Shown: positions 17,332-26,469, counted from the first letter of the stretch. The stretch: DNA of 64,000 nucleotides from Streptomyces sp. SID12488 (GCF_010548275.1 NZ_JAAGLT010000028.1:62001-126000); one strand, 5' to 3'. Notes: generated by a model from the letters alone, not told the origin. Made by a program: numbers and translations.

Positions 17332-18114
17332 ATGCTCGATGCCACCACCCGCTCTGGGGGCACCGCCACGGCCACTCCCCGGGCCATCGCCACGGAGCTC
17401 GCCCCGCTCTCCCCCACCGTCGTCGTCGCCCCGGCCGGCGGCCTCGCCGCGCGCTGCACGAGAGCACTGCTCTCACCGTGGTCACGGCTGTCGCTCCTGG
17501 TACTGCTGCTCGGTGCTGCCGCGTCGTGCGTCCTGCTCTTCGAACCGCAGCGGCTGCTCGCCGACGGCTGGCCGCCCCAGGTCGGCGGTGCCGCCGCGGC
17601 GATGGTCTTCGGGGCCGCGTACGGCCTGTGCACCGTGGCGTTCGTGCCACGCCCGCTGCTGAACCTCGCGGCGGGCGCGCTGTTCGGTTCCCAGCTGGGC
17701 CTGGTTGCCGCGCTCGCGGGCACGGTCCTGGGCGCCGGGGCCGCCTTCGGCCTGGGCCGCGTCCTGGGCCAGGACGCGCTGCGCCCGTTGCTGCGCGCCC
17801 GCTGGCTCCAGGCGGCGGACGGCCAGCTCAGCCGGCACGGCTTCCGCTCGATGATGGCGGCGAGGCTGTTCCCGGGGGTGCCCTTCTGGGCCGCCAACTA
17901 CTGCGCGGCCGTCTCCCGCATGGGCTGGCTGCCGTTCCTCGTCGCGACGGCCCTCGGGTCCGTCCCGAACACCGCCGCGTACGTCGTCGCCGGGGCCCAG
18001 GCCTCGTCGCCGACCTCCCCCGCCTTCCTGATCGCGATGGCCTTCATCGCCGTACCGGCCGTGGTGGGCGCCGTGGTGGCCTGGCGCAAACGACACCATC
18101 TACGCGGGCACTGA
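17332..18114 (+). CDS. TVP38/TMEM64-family membrane protein
   Basis: 260 residues with a cytoplasmic N-terminus of ~45 residues, then a VTT domain: YGLCTVAFVPRPLLNLAAGA, LFGSQLGLVAALAGTVLGAG and AARLFPGVPFWAANYCAAVS, the last holding the R-x-x-P signature of the SNARE-associated/DedA superfamily. It likely works in lipid or cation movement across the membrane, as the distant relative DedA at 8578 does. Signals of regulation were not seen; it is followed 6 bp later by a convergent cupin gene. Confidence 0.82.
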   Translation: MLDATTRSGGTATATPRAIATELAPLSPTVVVAPAGGLAARCTRALLSPWSRLSLLVLLLGAAASCVLLFEPQRLLADGWPPQVGGAAAAMVFGAAYGLCTVAFVPRPLLNLAAGALFGSQLGLVAALAGTVLGAGAAFGLGRVLGQDALRPLLRARWLQAADGQLSRHGFRSMMAARLFPGVPFWAANYCAAVSRMGWLPFLVATALGSVPNTAAYVVAGAQASSPTSPAFLIAMAFIAVPAVVGAVVAWRKRHHLRGH

Positions 18115-18120
18115 CCCCTC

Positions 18121-18852
18121 TCAAGGGGTGCCCCGGTACACGTCCAGCCGCCCGCACATCCCGAACTTCCCGTGCGCCGAAGGCTGTTCGGCCCGTACGA
18201 CGGCCTCCGCGAGGTGGGACGTGTCGCCCCGTTCCAGCCGGTCGAGCTGGCCGCCCGTCGCCTTGGCCGCCGCCTCGGCGCCGCGTCGCCAGCGCTCGCG
18301 CCAGTCGGCGAGCCGGGGCCGTACGAGAGCAGCCGCGGCCTTGTGGAAGACGGCAAGGGCCTCCGGCCCCTCCGCGTCCCGCAGCGCCCGGTACCCCTCA
18401 AGCGCGAGGTCGCGCCGGGCCCGGGCGACCCGCTCCTGCTCGGCCACGGGCGCGTCGGCCGGGACCACGGTCGCGGCGGCGTACGTCTCCGGGTCGGTCA
18501 GGTACCGCGGCGGCAGCGTGAGCACGGCGTCCCCCGCCTCCGGCAGCCCGCCGTTCTGCATGAGGACGGTGATGCGCAGTTCGTCCTCGTTGACCAGCCG
18601 GTGGATGGTGCCCGGCGTGAACCAGGCGACGGTACCTGGCGCGAGCGGCGTCACCTCGTACCCGGAGGTAGTGAGCGTCTGCACAGCGCCCCGCCCTCCC
18701 GTGACGACGTAAGCCTCCGAACAGGTCAGATGCATATGGGGAGTTCCGCCGCACACCCCGTCGACGGCCGGCCAGTCGTAGACGGAGAGATGCGACACGG
18801 CGACACCACCGGGCAGCCCCACGAAGGCCGTCCCGCCAGGTCCCGCACTCAC
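18121..18852 (-). CDS. Cupin-domain protein, last gene of a sugar-type operon
   Basis: 243 residues starting at GTG 18852, which shares GTGA with the stop of the gene before it. The cupin core is GGTPHMHLTCSEAYVVTGGR (two His and Glu of motif 1) and TPGTIHRLVNEDELRI (motif 2 His). The C-terminal ~100 residues are helical and rich in Arg and Ala. Translational coupling with the DUF6807 and Gfo/Idh/MocA genes suggests a role in handling the same carbohydrate, either as an isomerase/epimerase or as a ligand-binding accessory. The specific reaction is unknown. Confidence 0.78.
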   Translation of the reverse strand: MSAGPGGTAFVGLPGGVAVSHLSVYDWPAVDGVCGGTPHMHLTCSEAYVVTGGRGAVQTLTTSGYEVTPLAPGTVAWFTPGTIHRLVNEDELRITVLMQNGGLPEAGDAVLTLPPRYLTDPETYAAATVVPADAPVAEQERVARARRDLALEGYRALRDAEGPEALAVFHKAAAALVRPRLADWRERWRRGAEAAAKATGGQLDRLERGDTSHLAEAVVRAEQPSAHGKFGMCGRLDVYRGTP

Positions 18853-19784
18853 CACGGGTGCTCCTCCAGGTACTTGGCGACACCCTCGCGCTCCCACACC
18901 CCGTCGGCGACGACGACCCGGTAGCGGCGGGTGAGCGTGTCGCCGGGTGCGAGCTCCAGTTCGTCGTAGAAGGCCCAGGAGGGGGCCACGGCGGCGAACG
19001 GCTCGTTGCGCACGAACCAGTGGGCCGGATGGGCGCCCCCGCTCCCCAGGTGGTCGTTCTCGGGCGCGTGTACGAACAACAGGGTGCCGTGTCCGTCGGC
19101 GCCGTCGAACTCGCCGGAGTACGCCAGCCACGGCGCCTGCTCGCCCATCAGTCCCGTCCCCTCGGAGTCGGGGCCGAGGACGCGCCCGTCCCGGAAGGCG
19201 CGCGGGCCGCGCCAGAACAGGCCGGTGTAGCCCGCCCCCTCGCGCCCGGCTGTGGTGGGGCTCCCGAAGAGCAGCGGCTCGTCGCGCCGGTTGGTGATCG
19301 CGCTCGTCCAGGTCAGCGCCCAGGAACCCGCCGCCGGATCGACGTCGTGCACCTCGACCCGCCGCGACTCCTCCGCCCACAGCTCCCCGCTGTACGGGTG
19401 CCAGGTGAGCCGCTCCGCGATGACGGCCCGGCCAGCGTCCGAGGCGACCTCGTCGAAGCCGACGTGGGCCATCGAGCCGACGCGCTCGGGGAGGGCGAGA
19501 TATCCCTCTCCGTGCACGTAGGAGTTGCCGCCCCACAGGTTCGCCCCGGACAGGTGCGAGGCCGTCAGCTGAAGGCCCTTGTGCCAGCGGTGGTCGTTGG
19601 GCCGGTAGTCGGTGACGACGTTGCCGGCGAGCGTCCGGACCGGGTGCAGATACGGCTTCGGCGCCTCCCAGGCGGCCTCCGCCCCGTACACGTAACTGAA
19701 CAGCTCGACCCCGGTGACGGGTTCGGTCACGGTGATGCGGTCGCCGTGCGCGTGGACGATGCTCAGGTCGGTGGACGTGGTCAC
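18849..19784 (-). CDS. DUF6807 (PmoA-like) protein
   Basis: 311 residues. The DUF6807 landmarks are present: YLHPVRTLAGNVVTDYRPND followed by HRWHKGL, NLWGGNSYVHGEGY, RVLGPDSEGTGLMGEQAPWL and HWFVRNEPFAAVAPSWAFYD. The family lies beside oxidoreductases and sugar isomerases in carbohydrate loci and has a galactose-mutarotase-like beta-sandwich, but no proven activity is known to me. Its start overlaps the oxidoreductase stop by 4 bp (ATGA), so the three genes are one coupled operon. Confidence 0.82.
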   Translation of the reverse strand: MTTSTDLSIVHAHGDRITVTEPVTGVELFSYVYGAEAAWEAPKPYLHPVRTLAGNVVTDYRPNDHRWHKGLQLTASHLSGANLWGGNSYVHGEGYLALPERVGSMAHVGFDEVASDAGRAVIAERLTWHPYSGELWAEESRRVEVHDVDPAAGSWALTWTSAITNRRDEPLLFGSPTTAGREGAGYTGLFWRGPRAFRDGRVLGPDSEGTGLMGEQAPWLAYSGEFDGADGHGTLLFVHAPENDHLGSGGAHPAHWFVRNEPFAAVAPSWAFYDELELAPGDTLTRRYRVVVADGVWEREGVAKYLEEHPW

Positions 19785-21031
19785 GCGGACGCCTCCTCGG
19801 TAGCGGACTCGGGACCATCCTCCGTCGCGGGCGCCCAGCCGGGCGCACCGCCGTGCAGCGCGGCGTAATAGGGATCGCCGGGGCCGATGTCGCCGGCCCT
19901 GACGGTCGTGTCCGTGAAGGCGGACTTGTACAGCGCGGTGATCAGTTCCAGGCTGGTCCGCCCGTCGGCCCCGCTGCTGCGTGGACGCTCCCCGGCGCGC
20001 ATGCTCGCGACCAGCTCACGCAACTGCGCGAGGTGCGAACTCGGTACATCCGCCCCGAAGTCACGCCAGGCGGCCACCTCCGCCTCCGGCACGCCCGGCG
20101 CCGGGGTGATCGTCCAGTTGGCGTTGCTGTGCCCGTACAGATGGGTGAGTTCGACGGTGGCGCGCTCGCAGTCGATACGGATGCGGCTGACCTCGTCGGG
20201 GCTGAGCACACTGTTGACGACGGTCGCCAGCGCGCCGTTCGCGAACCGGACGAGCGCGGTGGAGACGTCCTCGGTCTCGACGTCGTGCACGAGCCGTCCG
20301 GCCATGCCCCGCACCTCGCTCCACGGCCCGAGCAGATCCAGCAGCAGGTCCATCTGGTGGATACCGTGCCCCATCGCGGGCCCGCCGCCCTCCGTCTCCC
20401 AGCGCCCGCGCCAGGGCACGGCGTAGTAGGCGGTGTCGCGGTACCAGGTGGTCTGGCAGTGCACCACGAGCGGCCGACCGAGCGCCCCCTCGGCGAGCAG
20501 CCGCCGTACGTGGGTGGCGGCGGAGCCGAAGCGGTGCTGGAAGACGATCGAGGCGTACGGGCCGCCCCCCAGCCCCTCCTCCGCCTCGATGGCGTCGAAG
20601 TCGGCGAGCGTCGGCACCGGCGGCTTCTCGCACCACACCCAGGCACCGGCGCGCAGCGCGGCCACGGTCTGCTCACGGTGCAGGGTGGGCGGCGTACAGA
20701 TGGTCACCAGGTCGGGCCGCTGTTCCCGGAGCATCTGCTCCAGGTTCGTGTACCCGTGCGGAATCCCGCTCTCCGCGCAGAACGCCTTCACCGCGTCGGC
20801 ATCGATGTCGACGGCCGCGACGACCTCGGTCTCGCCCTCCTCGGCCAGCAGGGCGAGCGCCGGCAGATGCGACCCGCGCCCGATGGCGCCCGCCCCGATG
20901 ACGGCGGCACGAATACGACGGCCGGTGAGCGGCGGGAGCGGGGCGAGCGAGGTGAGGTCGGCGGGAGCGCCTCCGGCCGGGGGCTGCCCCGGGGGGACGA
21001 GGTAGGTGGGACTGGTTGCGGGTGTGGTCAT
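19781..21031 (-). CDS. Gfo/Idh/MocA-family oxidoreductase
   Basis: 416 residues from ATG 21031. The N-terminal Rossmann fold has IRAAVIGAGAIGRGSHLPAL (GxGxxG) and VVAAVDIDADAV; the EKP motif appears as VWCEKPPVPTLADFDAIE; the catalytic region of the C-terminal domain includes GGPAMGHGIHQMDLLLDLLG with the family's GG..D/H pattern. These enzymes oxidise or epimerise sugars and inositols with NAD(P). It is the first gene of the three-gene operon. A LacI-type palindrome lies 77 bp upstream, arguing for substrate induction. Confidence 0.87.
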   Translation of the reverse strand: MTTPATSPTYLVPPGQPPAGGAPADLTSLAPLPPLTGRRIRAAVIGAGAIGRGSHLPALALLAEEGETEVVAAVDIDADAVKAFCAESGIPHGYTNLEQMLREQRPDLVTICTPPTLHREQTVAALRAGAWVWCEKPPVPTLADFDAIEAEEGLGGGPYASIVFQHRFGSAATHVRRLLAEGALGRPLVVHCQTTWYRDTAYYAVPWRGRWETEGGGPAMGHGIHQMDLLLDLLGPWSEVRGMAGRLVHDVETEDVSTALVRFANGALATVVNSVLSPDEVSRIRIDCERATVELTHLYGHSNANWTITPAPGVPEAEVAAWRDFGADVPSSHLAQLRELVASMRAGERPRSSGADGRTSLELITALYKSAFTDTTVRAGDIGPGDPYYAALHGGAPGWAPATEDGPESATEEASA

Positions 21032-21107
21032 GTGTGTGATCAGCACTCCATCGGACGCGATGACTGACGTGGGCCAACGCGTGATGGCTCCGGACACCCC
21101 GGGGGCA

Positions 21108-21119
21108 GCAAGCGCTTTC
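21108..21119. promoter_or_regulatory. LacI-type operator candidate
   Basis: GCAAGCGCTTTC, with a perfect AAGCGCTT core centred on the CG typical of LacI/GalR operators. It lies 77 bp upstream of the oxidoreductase start, within the 348-bp gap shared with uppP. No LacI gene is in the window. Confidence 0.5.
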
Positions 21120-21379
21120 TCTTCGCTGCAAAGTATGTTCCGTCCGAGCGGTCGGTCAACACCACGTCGGAGGTGTCCACGGGGTGGATGGCGCTGGCGA
21201 GCAATGCGGAGAACACCGCCCTTTACCACCCCTTGACCCCGGCCCCTGTGCTCGGCCTGTCACCGCGGGCCGCTAGGCTGCCCCCAACACACCTGATCTC
21301 TGCCGTCCTTCGCTCCGCGCGCGACGGCCCGGTGTGTCCGCCGGCCCTTCCACGATCAGCGCTTGGACCACGTAACTTC

Positions 21380-22255
21380 ATGTCTTGGTTTGAATCCCTC
21401 ATCCTCGGACTCGTCCAGGGGCTGACCGAGTTCCTCCCCGTGTCCTCCAGTGCGCACCTGCGCCTGACGGCCGCGTTCTCCGGCTGGGAGGACCCGGGTG
21501 CCGCCTTCACCGCGATCACCCAGCTGGGTACGGAAGCGGCGGTGCTGATCTACTTCCGCAAGGACGTCGGGCGGATCCTTTCGGCATGGTTCCGCTCGCT
21601 CACCAACAAGGCGATGCGCAGCGACCACGACGCGCAGATGGGCTGGTTGGTCATCGTCGGCTCGATTCCGATCGGTGTCCTCGGGGTCACGCTCAAGGAC
21701 CAGATCGAGGGACCGTTCCGGGATCTGCGGATCACCGCGACGATGCTGATCGTGATGGGCATCGTCATCGGCGTCGCCGACCGCCTCGCGGCACGCGACG
21801 AGACCGGCGGAAAGCACCGGGCGGCCAAGGAGCGCAAGGGCCTCAAGGACCTGAACGTGAAGGACGGTCTGATCTACGGCCTGTGCCAGGCGATGGCACT
21901 GGTCCCCGGCGTCTCCCGCTCCGGCGCGACCATCAGTGGCGGCCTGTTCATGGGCTACACCCGCGAGGCGGCGGCCCGTTACTCCTTCCTGCTGGCCATG
22001 CCGGCCGTGCTCGCCTCGGGCGTGTTCGAGCTCAAGGACGCGTCGGAGGGCGGCCATGTCTCCTGGGGCCCGACGGCCTTCGCGACGGTGATCGCCTTCG
22101 CGGTCGGCTACGCGGTGATCGCATGGTTCATGAAGTTCATCTCGCACAAGAGCTTCATGCCGTTCGTCTACTACCGCATCGCGCTCGGCATCGTCATCAT
22201 CGCGCTGGTCACGACAGGTGCGCTGAGCCCGCACGCGGCGGAGTCCGGGTCCTGA
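21380..22255 (+). CDS. uppP: Undecaprenyl-diphosphatase
   Basis: 291-residue BacA/UppP protein that dephosphorylates undecaprenyl pyrophosphate to recycle the cell-wall lipid carrier and gives bacitracin resistance when overexpressed. Motif 1 is GLTEFLPVSSSAHL (residues ~14-27) with the conserved Glu and Ser; motif 2 is LVPGVSRSGATISGGL near 180 with the catalytic Arg. Eight hydrophobic segments are visible. It starts at ATG 21380 and is divergent from the sugar operon. Confidence 0.95.
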   Translation: MSWFESLILGLVQGLTEFLPVSSSAHLRLTAAFSGWEDPGAAFTAITQLGTEAAVLIYFRKDVGRILSAWFRSLTNKAMRSDHDAQMGWLVIVGSIPIGVLGVTLKDQIEGPFRDLRITATMLIVMGIVIGVADRLAARDETGGKHRAAKERKGLKDLNVKDGLIYGLCQAMALVPGVSRSGATISGGLFMGYTREAAARYSFLLAMPAVLASGVFELKDASEGGHVSWGPTAFATVIAFAVGYAVIAWFMKFISHKSFMPFVYYRIALGIVIIALVTTGALSPHAAESGS

Positions 22256-22306
22256 TCCCGGGCCACACATGTAGCACCATCTGGCATTTCCTAGCGCCTG
22301 ACTGCA

Positions 22307-22621
22307 TCACCACGCCATGATCATCTCCCACTCGTCTCCCACCCGGGAGGCGGGACGCACTCCCCCTAGGGCGTGTGCGTCCGCAAAGCCGGGATGACAC
22401 GGAAGGGCCCGCACGGCTTGCCGTGCGGGCCCTTCCGCACAGAGGGCAGAGCGGGTCAGCTGAGGTTCATGTCCGGCCCAGGCCGCGACCCTCGCCACGA
22501 GGAAACGCAGCCGCTCATCCACCGTGTCCCAGGTAGCACCGGTGAGGTCGTCCAGCGCGGCGGCGGCCGTGAGGATGAGCCGGTCGAGGCGCGCTTCCAT
22601 GTCCTCCCACGTGTGCGTCAT
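22307..22621 (-). CDS. Small hypothetical protein running through a hairpin
   Basis: 104 codons from ATG 22621. The first 53 residues are a plausible amphipathic protein (MTHTWEDMEARLDRLILTAA, LDDLTGATWDTVDERLRFLV) with normal codon bias. After ...AWAGHEPQ the frame continues through a strong terminator hairpin, where bias is lost. A shift to the neighbouring frame would end it at PGPDMNLS and a TGA just before the hairpin, so a single-base frameshift in the tail is likely. Function unknown. Confidence 0.4.
   Translation of the reverse strand: MTHTWEDMEARLDRLILTAAAALDDLTGATWDTVDERLRFLVARVAAWAGHEPQLTRSALCAEGPARQAVRALPCHPGFADAHALGGVRPASRVGDEWEMIMAW
22400..22437. terminator. Bidirectional terminator hairpin
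   Basis: Perfect 18-bp stem CGGAAGGGCCCGCACGGC with a two-base TT loop. It lies 145 bp past uppP and inside the 3' part of the opposing small frame, so it serves at least the minus-strand gene. Confidence 0.8.
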
Positions 22622-22911
22622 CTCGACTGTCTCACCGTGCGGACCCGTCAGCGAACCGCCTGGGGGAACACCTCGGGCGCGTACCCATCCGATAGAGGCC
22701 GTCATGACGGATCTCCCGGACCATGAGCACGAACAGTACGCATGCGGCGAACTGCACGGTGGCGTAGAAGACGAATCGAGGGAGAGTGGTACTGCTGTTC
22801 CCACTCTCGCGACTGGCGGCTGGCGAATCGCCCAGAGGATGATCGAACAAGCGAACTGCGGCCCGGGCCCGGAGCGTCACAGGCAAGGCATAGTCCGAAC
22901 CGGAGACAGTC

Positions 22912-23357
22912 ATGATTGGCGAACCGGACTTGAACGCACGCATCATCGATGAGTTCCGTGCCAACAAAGAAAAGGTCGGTGGTGGTTTCAGCAGGGCGCC
23001 CCTGCTCCTGCTGCACACCGTCGGCGCGCGCTCGGGCCGCTCGCGCGTGAATCCGATGACGTGCCTGGCCGCCAGGGGTCGCTTCCTCGTCTTCGCCTCC
23101 AAGGCCAGCTGCGACCGCAACCCGGACTGGTACCACAACCTGCTAGCGCATACCAAGGTACGCATCGAGGTGGGCGACACGATCCTCGCCGTGCGCGCCG
23201 TCGAACTACAGGGCGCGGAGCGGGACACAGCGTTCGCCGCTGTCCCGGCTTCGCCGACTGTCGGAGCAAGACCGAGCGGGTCATCCCTGTGATCGCGCTC
23301 ATTCCCCTCGGCGACGGCGCCGAGTCCGCCGATCGCGCAGAACGGACACCGTCATGA
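22912..23357 (+). pseudogene. F420-dependent (DDN-type) nitroreductase family, frameshifted
   Basis: The first ~105 codons encode a deazaflavin-dependent reductase: LLLLHTVGARSGRSRVNPMT and RNPDWYHNLLAHTKVRIEVG are the F420-binding and core signatures. After GAERD the frame reads unrelated sequence and stops at 23292, while the expected C-terminal end (KTERVIPVIALIPL) continues in another frame to 23357. One indel near 23235-23265 explains this. It is either a true pseudogene or a base error. ATG 22912 has GGAG 6 nt upstream. The end overlaps the next gene by 4 bp in the shifted frame, which suggests the original stop was the one at 23357. Confidence 0.75.
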
Positions 23358-23821
23358 CCATGGCCTACCTCGCCCAGCCCGAGCAGCAGCAGAGGCTCGA
23401 ATGGCTCGACGGCGGCGAGTTCGCCGTACTCCTGGACAGCGCGGCCACCGGCGGACAGCTGACCGTCGGACGGTTCTCCGTCAGCAAGGGTGAGGCGCCG
23501 CCCTACCACACGCACACCCGTGAGGACGAGATCTTCATGCTGATCAAGGGAAGTGCGCTGCTGTGGTGCGACGACCAGGAGATGGAACTGTCGGAAGGCG
23601 GCATCATCTACCTCCCCCGGAACGTCCCCCACGGCTACCGGATCACTTCCGACACCGCCGACCTGCTGATGATCTGCACCCCCGGCGGCATCGAAGGCAT
23701 GTTCAGGCACGCCGGACGCGACCTGGCCACCCCGCGCCCCGAAGGCTTCGAGATCTCACGGGACCTCATGGCCGAAGCCGCCGACATGTACGGCCAGATC
23801 ATCGTCGGGCCGCCGCGCTGA
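23354..23821 (+). CDS. Cupin-domain protein (quercetin-dioxygenase-like)
   Basis: 155 residues with both cupin motifs: GEAPPYHTHTREDEIFMLIK (His-x-His...Glu ligands) and GGIIYLPRNVPHGYRI (motif 2 His). A single metal is probably bound. Such stand-alone cupins act as oxygenases, isomerases or sensors. Its ATG overlaps the restored stop of the F420 reductase gene (ATGA), so the two were probably coupled, and an esterase follows 69 bp later. Confidence 0.8.
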   Translation: MTMAYLAQPEQQQRLEWLDGGEFAVLLDSAATGGQLTVGRFSVSKGEAPPYHTHTREDEIFMLIKGSALLWCDDQEMELSEGGIIYLPRNVPHGYRITSDTADLLMICTPGGIEGMFRHAGRDLATPRPEGFEISRDLMAEAADMYGQIIVGPPR

Positions 23822-23890
23822 CCGTCGGCAGGTCCGCAGCGATCACCGCTCCGCCGTACGGCACTCACCGGAACCACGAAAGGCACTGCC

Positions 23891-24820
23891 ATGTCCCGGC
23901 AACAGCGCCAGACCCTCGACGACCTGCTGCGGCACGGCCCGCTCGACCTCGGAGGCGATGTCGCCGAACAGCGCGCCGTCTTCCACAACATGATGACGTC
24001 CATACCGTTACCGTCCGATGTATCGACCACGGCAGGCGAGTTGGGTGGCGTACCCGTCGTCACCGTGGAGACGCCGACGAACGACCCGGCGACCGTGCTT
24101 GTGTACCTGCACGGTGGCGCTTATGCCATCGGCTCGGCGGCCGACGCCGCGGGCCTGGCCGGGGACGTCGCCCGGCGCACCGGTGCACGCGCCGTGTGTG
24201 TGGACTACCGGCTGGCCCCCGAGAACCCCTTCCCGGCAGCCGTCGACGACGCCCTGGCCGTCTACCGCGCTCTGCTCGACGACGGTGTTCCCAGCTCCGC
24301 CATCGCCTTCATCGGCGAGTCGGCGGGCGGCGGTCTCGCCGTCGCGACGCTGGTCGCCGCCAAGGACGCGGACCTGCCCCAGCCCTCGTCGGCCGTGGTC
24401 TTCTCCCCGTGGGCCGATCTGAGCGTGTCCGGCGACAGCGCGGTCGGCAAAGCCGCCGTCGACCCCGCGCTGACCTCGGAAGGCCTGCGCACGCGCGCCC
24501 GTGACTATCTGCGGGACACGGATCCCGCCACGCCGCATGCCAGCCCCGTCTTCGCCGATCTGACCGGCCTGGCTCCCCTGCTCATCCAGGTCGGCTCGCA
24601 CGAGATCCTGCTCGACGACGCCGTACGGCTGGCAGCACGCGCCGCCGCACACGACGTCCACGTCGAACTGCAGGTCTGGCCCCAAGTACCCCACGTCTTC
24701 CAGGCGTTCGCCACGATGCTCGACGAGGCCGACACCGCGCTGCGGGCTGCCGCCGCGTTCACCCGCGCGCACTGGGCCGCCACCGCCCGATGCGTCCGGC
24801 ACGGTGTTGGCGGCGAGTAA
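23891..24820 (+). CDS. Alpha/beta hydrolase, hormone-sensitive-lipase family
   Basis: 309 residues. The oxyanion-hole HGGAYAIGS (HGG motif) and nucleophile elbow GESAGGGLAV identify the HSL/esterase family IV; the Asp is in GSHEILLDDAV and the His in PQVPHVFQAF. VCVDYRLAPENPFPAAVDDA is typical. It should hydrolyse short acyl esters in the cytoplasm. A GAAAGG ribosome site is 8 nt before ATG 23891. Its neighbours are a cupin and a regulator of the MmyB-like type. Confidence 0.88.
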   Translation: MSRQQRQTLDDLLRHGPLDLGGDVAEQRAVFHNMMTSIPLPSDVSTTAGELGGVPVVTVETPTNDPATVLVYLHGGAYAIGSAADAAGLAGDVARRTGARAVCVDYRLAPENPFPAAVDDALAVYRALLDDGVPSSAIAFIGESAGGGLAVATLVAAKDADLPQPSSAVVFSPWADLSVSGDSAVGKAAVDPALTSEGLRTRARDYLRDTDPATPHASPVFADLTGLAPLLIQVGSHEILLDDAVRLAARAAAHDVHVELQVWPQVPHVFQAFATMLDEADTALRAAAAFTRAHWAATARCVRHGVGGE

Positions 24821-24893
24821 AAAGTCCGTTGTGCGGCAGTGGAATCACCATGCGGTCCACGGCATCTGGACGACGATGACCTGCATGGCAACG

Positions 24894-25787
24894 ATGAACC
24901 ACTTCGGCATCGCTCTGCGGGGCTGGCGCGAGCGCATGTCACCGCAGGACAGCGGGCTGGAGACGGACGGGGACCGGCGCATCCCCGGACTGCGCCGCGA
25001 GGAACTGGCCCGACTGGCCGGGCTGTCGGTCGACTACGTGGTTCGGTTGGAACAGGGCCGCGCTCGGCACCCCTCGACCCAGGTCGTCACCGCCCTGGCC
25101 AGAGCTCTGCGCCTCGACCGGTCCGAGCGTGACCATCTGTTTCGCTGCGCCCGTCTCGCACCGCCCGCCACCGGCAACGTGTCCCGGCAGATGCCAGCGA
25201 GGGTGCACCGACTGGTGAGCCGGCTGCAAGACGACCCCGCCGCGGTCTACGCCGCCGACTGGACCCTCATCGGCTGGAACGCGATGTGGTCCGCCGCGGT
25301 CGGCGATCCCCGTACGTACGGCTGGGACGAGTGCAATCTCGTCGCCGGGATGTTCCGGTCGAGCGGCGGACGAGCGCGGGAACCGATCGCGGCATGGCCC
25401 GTGCTGTGCTGGGCCGGCGACGACGTGGAGGAGGAGGACCTCGTCGCGGACCTGCGTGTGACAGCGGCCGCCTATCCCCACGACGGACGACTCGTCTCAT
25501 TCGTCGACCACATGCGGCGAAACAATCCCCGCTTCGCCCGGCTGTGGTCCAACGGCACCGCCCGTACCCATGTCGGTGACCGCAAGACCATCGAACATCC
25601 GCTGGTGGGCAACGTCGCTCTCGATCTCGACGTCCTGATCCCCGTCGGCACCGACCTCAGGATCGTCACGTACACGGCCGAGGCCGAGACCACGGACGCG
25701 GAGAAGATGAACGCTCTGCGTGCCGTCTGCCATCCGCCGGGCAGGAGCCCGTCCCGCCCCACGTCGGAGATCTCCAGCTTCGGCTGA
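24894..25787 (+). CDS. HTH regulator with MmyB-like ligand domain (paralogue A)
   Basis: 297 residues from ATG 24894 (earlier in-frame ATGs exist). Residues 1-75 are an XRE HTH (IPGLRREELARLAGLSVDYV, VRLEQGRARHPSTQVVTALA); the rest is the MmyB-like ligand-binding domain with YAADWTLIGWNAMWSAAVGD and LVADLRVTAAAYPHD. It is closely similar to the protein at 28953 along its whole length. It probably controls the esterase/cupin genes just upstream. Confidence 0.85.
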   Translation: MNHFGIALRGWRERMSPQDSGLETDGDRRIPGLRREELARLAGLSVDYVVRLEQGRARHPSTQVVTALARALRLDRSERDHLFRCARLAPPATGNVSRQMPARVHRLVSRLQDDPAAVYAADWTLIGWNAMWSAAVGDPRTYGWDECNLVAGMFRSSGGRAREPIAAWPVLCWAGDDVEEEDLVADLRVTAAAYPHDGRLVSFVDHMRRNNPRFARLWSNGTARTHVGDRKTIEHPLVGNVALDLDVLIPVGTDLRIVTYTAEAETTDAEKMNALRAVCHPPGRSPSRPTSEISSFG

Positions 25788-25917
25788 TGACGCCGATCCC
25801 AGGCTCAGGACGATGCGCCGGAACCTCGGCCAACCGGGCCGGCAGCCCGGTCCGTTCATCCTCGGGCAAGCTCATCGAGCCGTACCTGCCGATGGGTGGG
25901 TGACAGCCGGGCGGGGG

Positions 25918-26313
25918 TCAGGCGGGCGAGGTGTCGGGGCGGGTGTCGTACGCGGCGCGGGCGGTGTCGATGTGCGTCAGGTGCGTGATGCTCCACTCCA
26001 ACAGGGGAGCGGTGGCTTCGCGGAGGGTCCTGCCCATCGGAGTCAGTTCGTAACTGACGTGCGGCGGCATGACGTTGCGGACGGTCCGTGTGAGGATCCC
26101 GTCGCGTTCCAGGCCGCGCAGGGTGACGGTGAGCATGCGCTGGCTGATCCCGTCGACGGCCCGCTTGAGTTCGGTGAAGCGGCGCGGCCCCTGGCTGAGG
26201 TTACGCACAATCAGCAGCGACCACTTGTCGCCGACGATGCCGAGCACTTCACGGGCCTGGCACGGGTCCTCCGGCCGCGCCGGCTGCGATTCGCCGCCCA
26301 CTGTGCCGCTCAT
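25918..26313 (-). CDS. HxlR-family transcriptional regulator
   Basis: 131 residues with the HxlR winged-helix signature: VLGIVGDKWSLLIVRNLSQG, RRFTELKRAVDGISQRMLTV and RTVRNVMPPHVSYELTPMGR, with the conserved Cys near the N-terminus (PCQAREV) that senses electrophiles or redox in related proteins. It is divergent from the alpha/beta hydrolase at 26470 with a 156-bp gap, the usual arrangement for an HxlR repressor and its target. Confidence 0.88.
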   Translation of the reverse strand: MSGTVGGESQPARPEDPCQAREVLGIVGDKWSLLIVRNLSQGPRRFTELKRAVDGISQRMLTVTLRGLERDGILTRTVRNVMPPHVSYELTPMGRTLREATAPLLEWSITHLTHIDTARAAYDTRPDTSPA

Positions 26314-26469
26314 GGTTACCTCCAGAGAACCGGGGCACTGAAATGTGCCTTATTGATCGGGGTGCGGCAGGTGCAGCACGATGACTTCGGTTCCTGAAGA
26401 GTACCGAGGCGCAAACAGGAACCGTAATGCTCCTGCGCCTCCATGCCCCGAAGAGGACAAATTCCCTTT

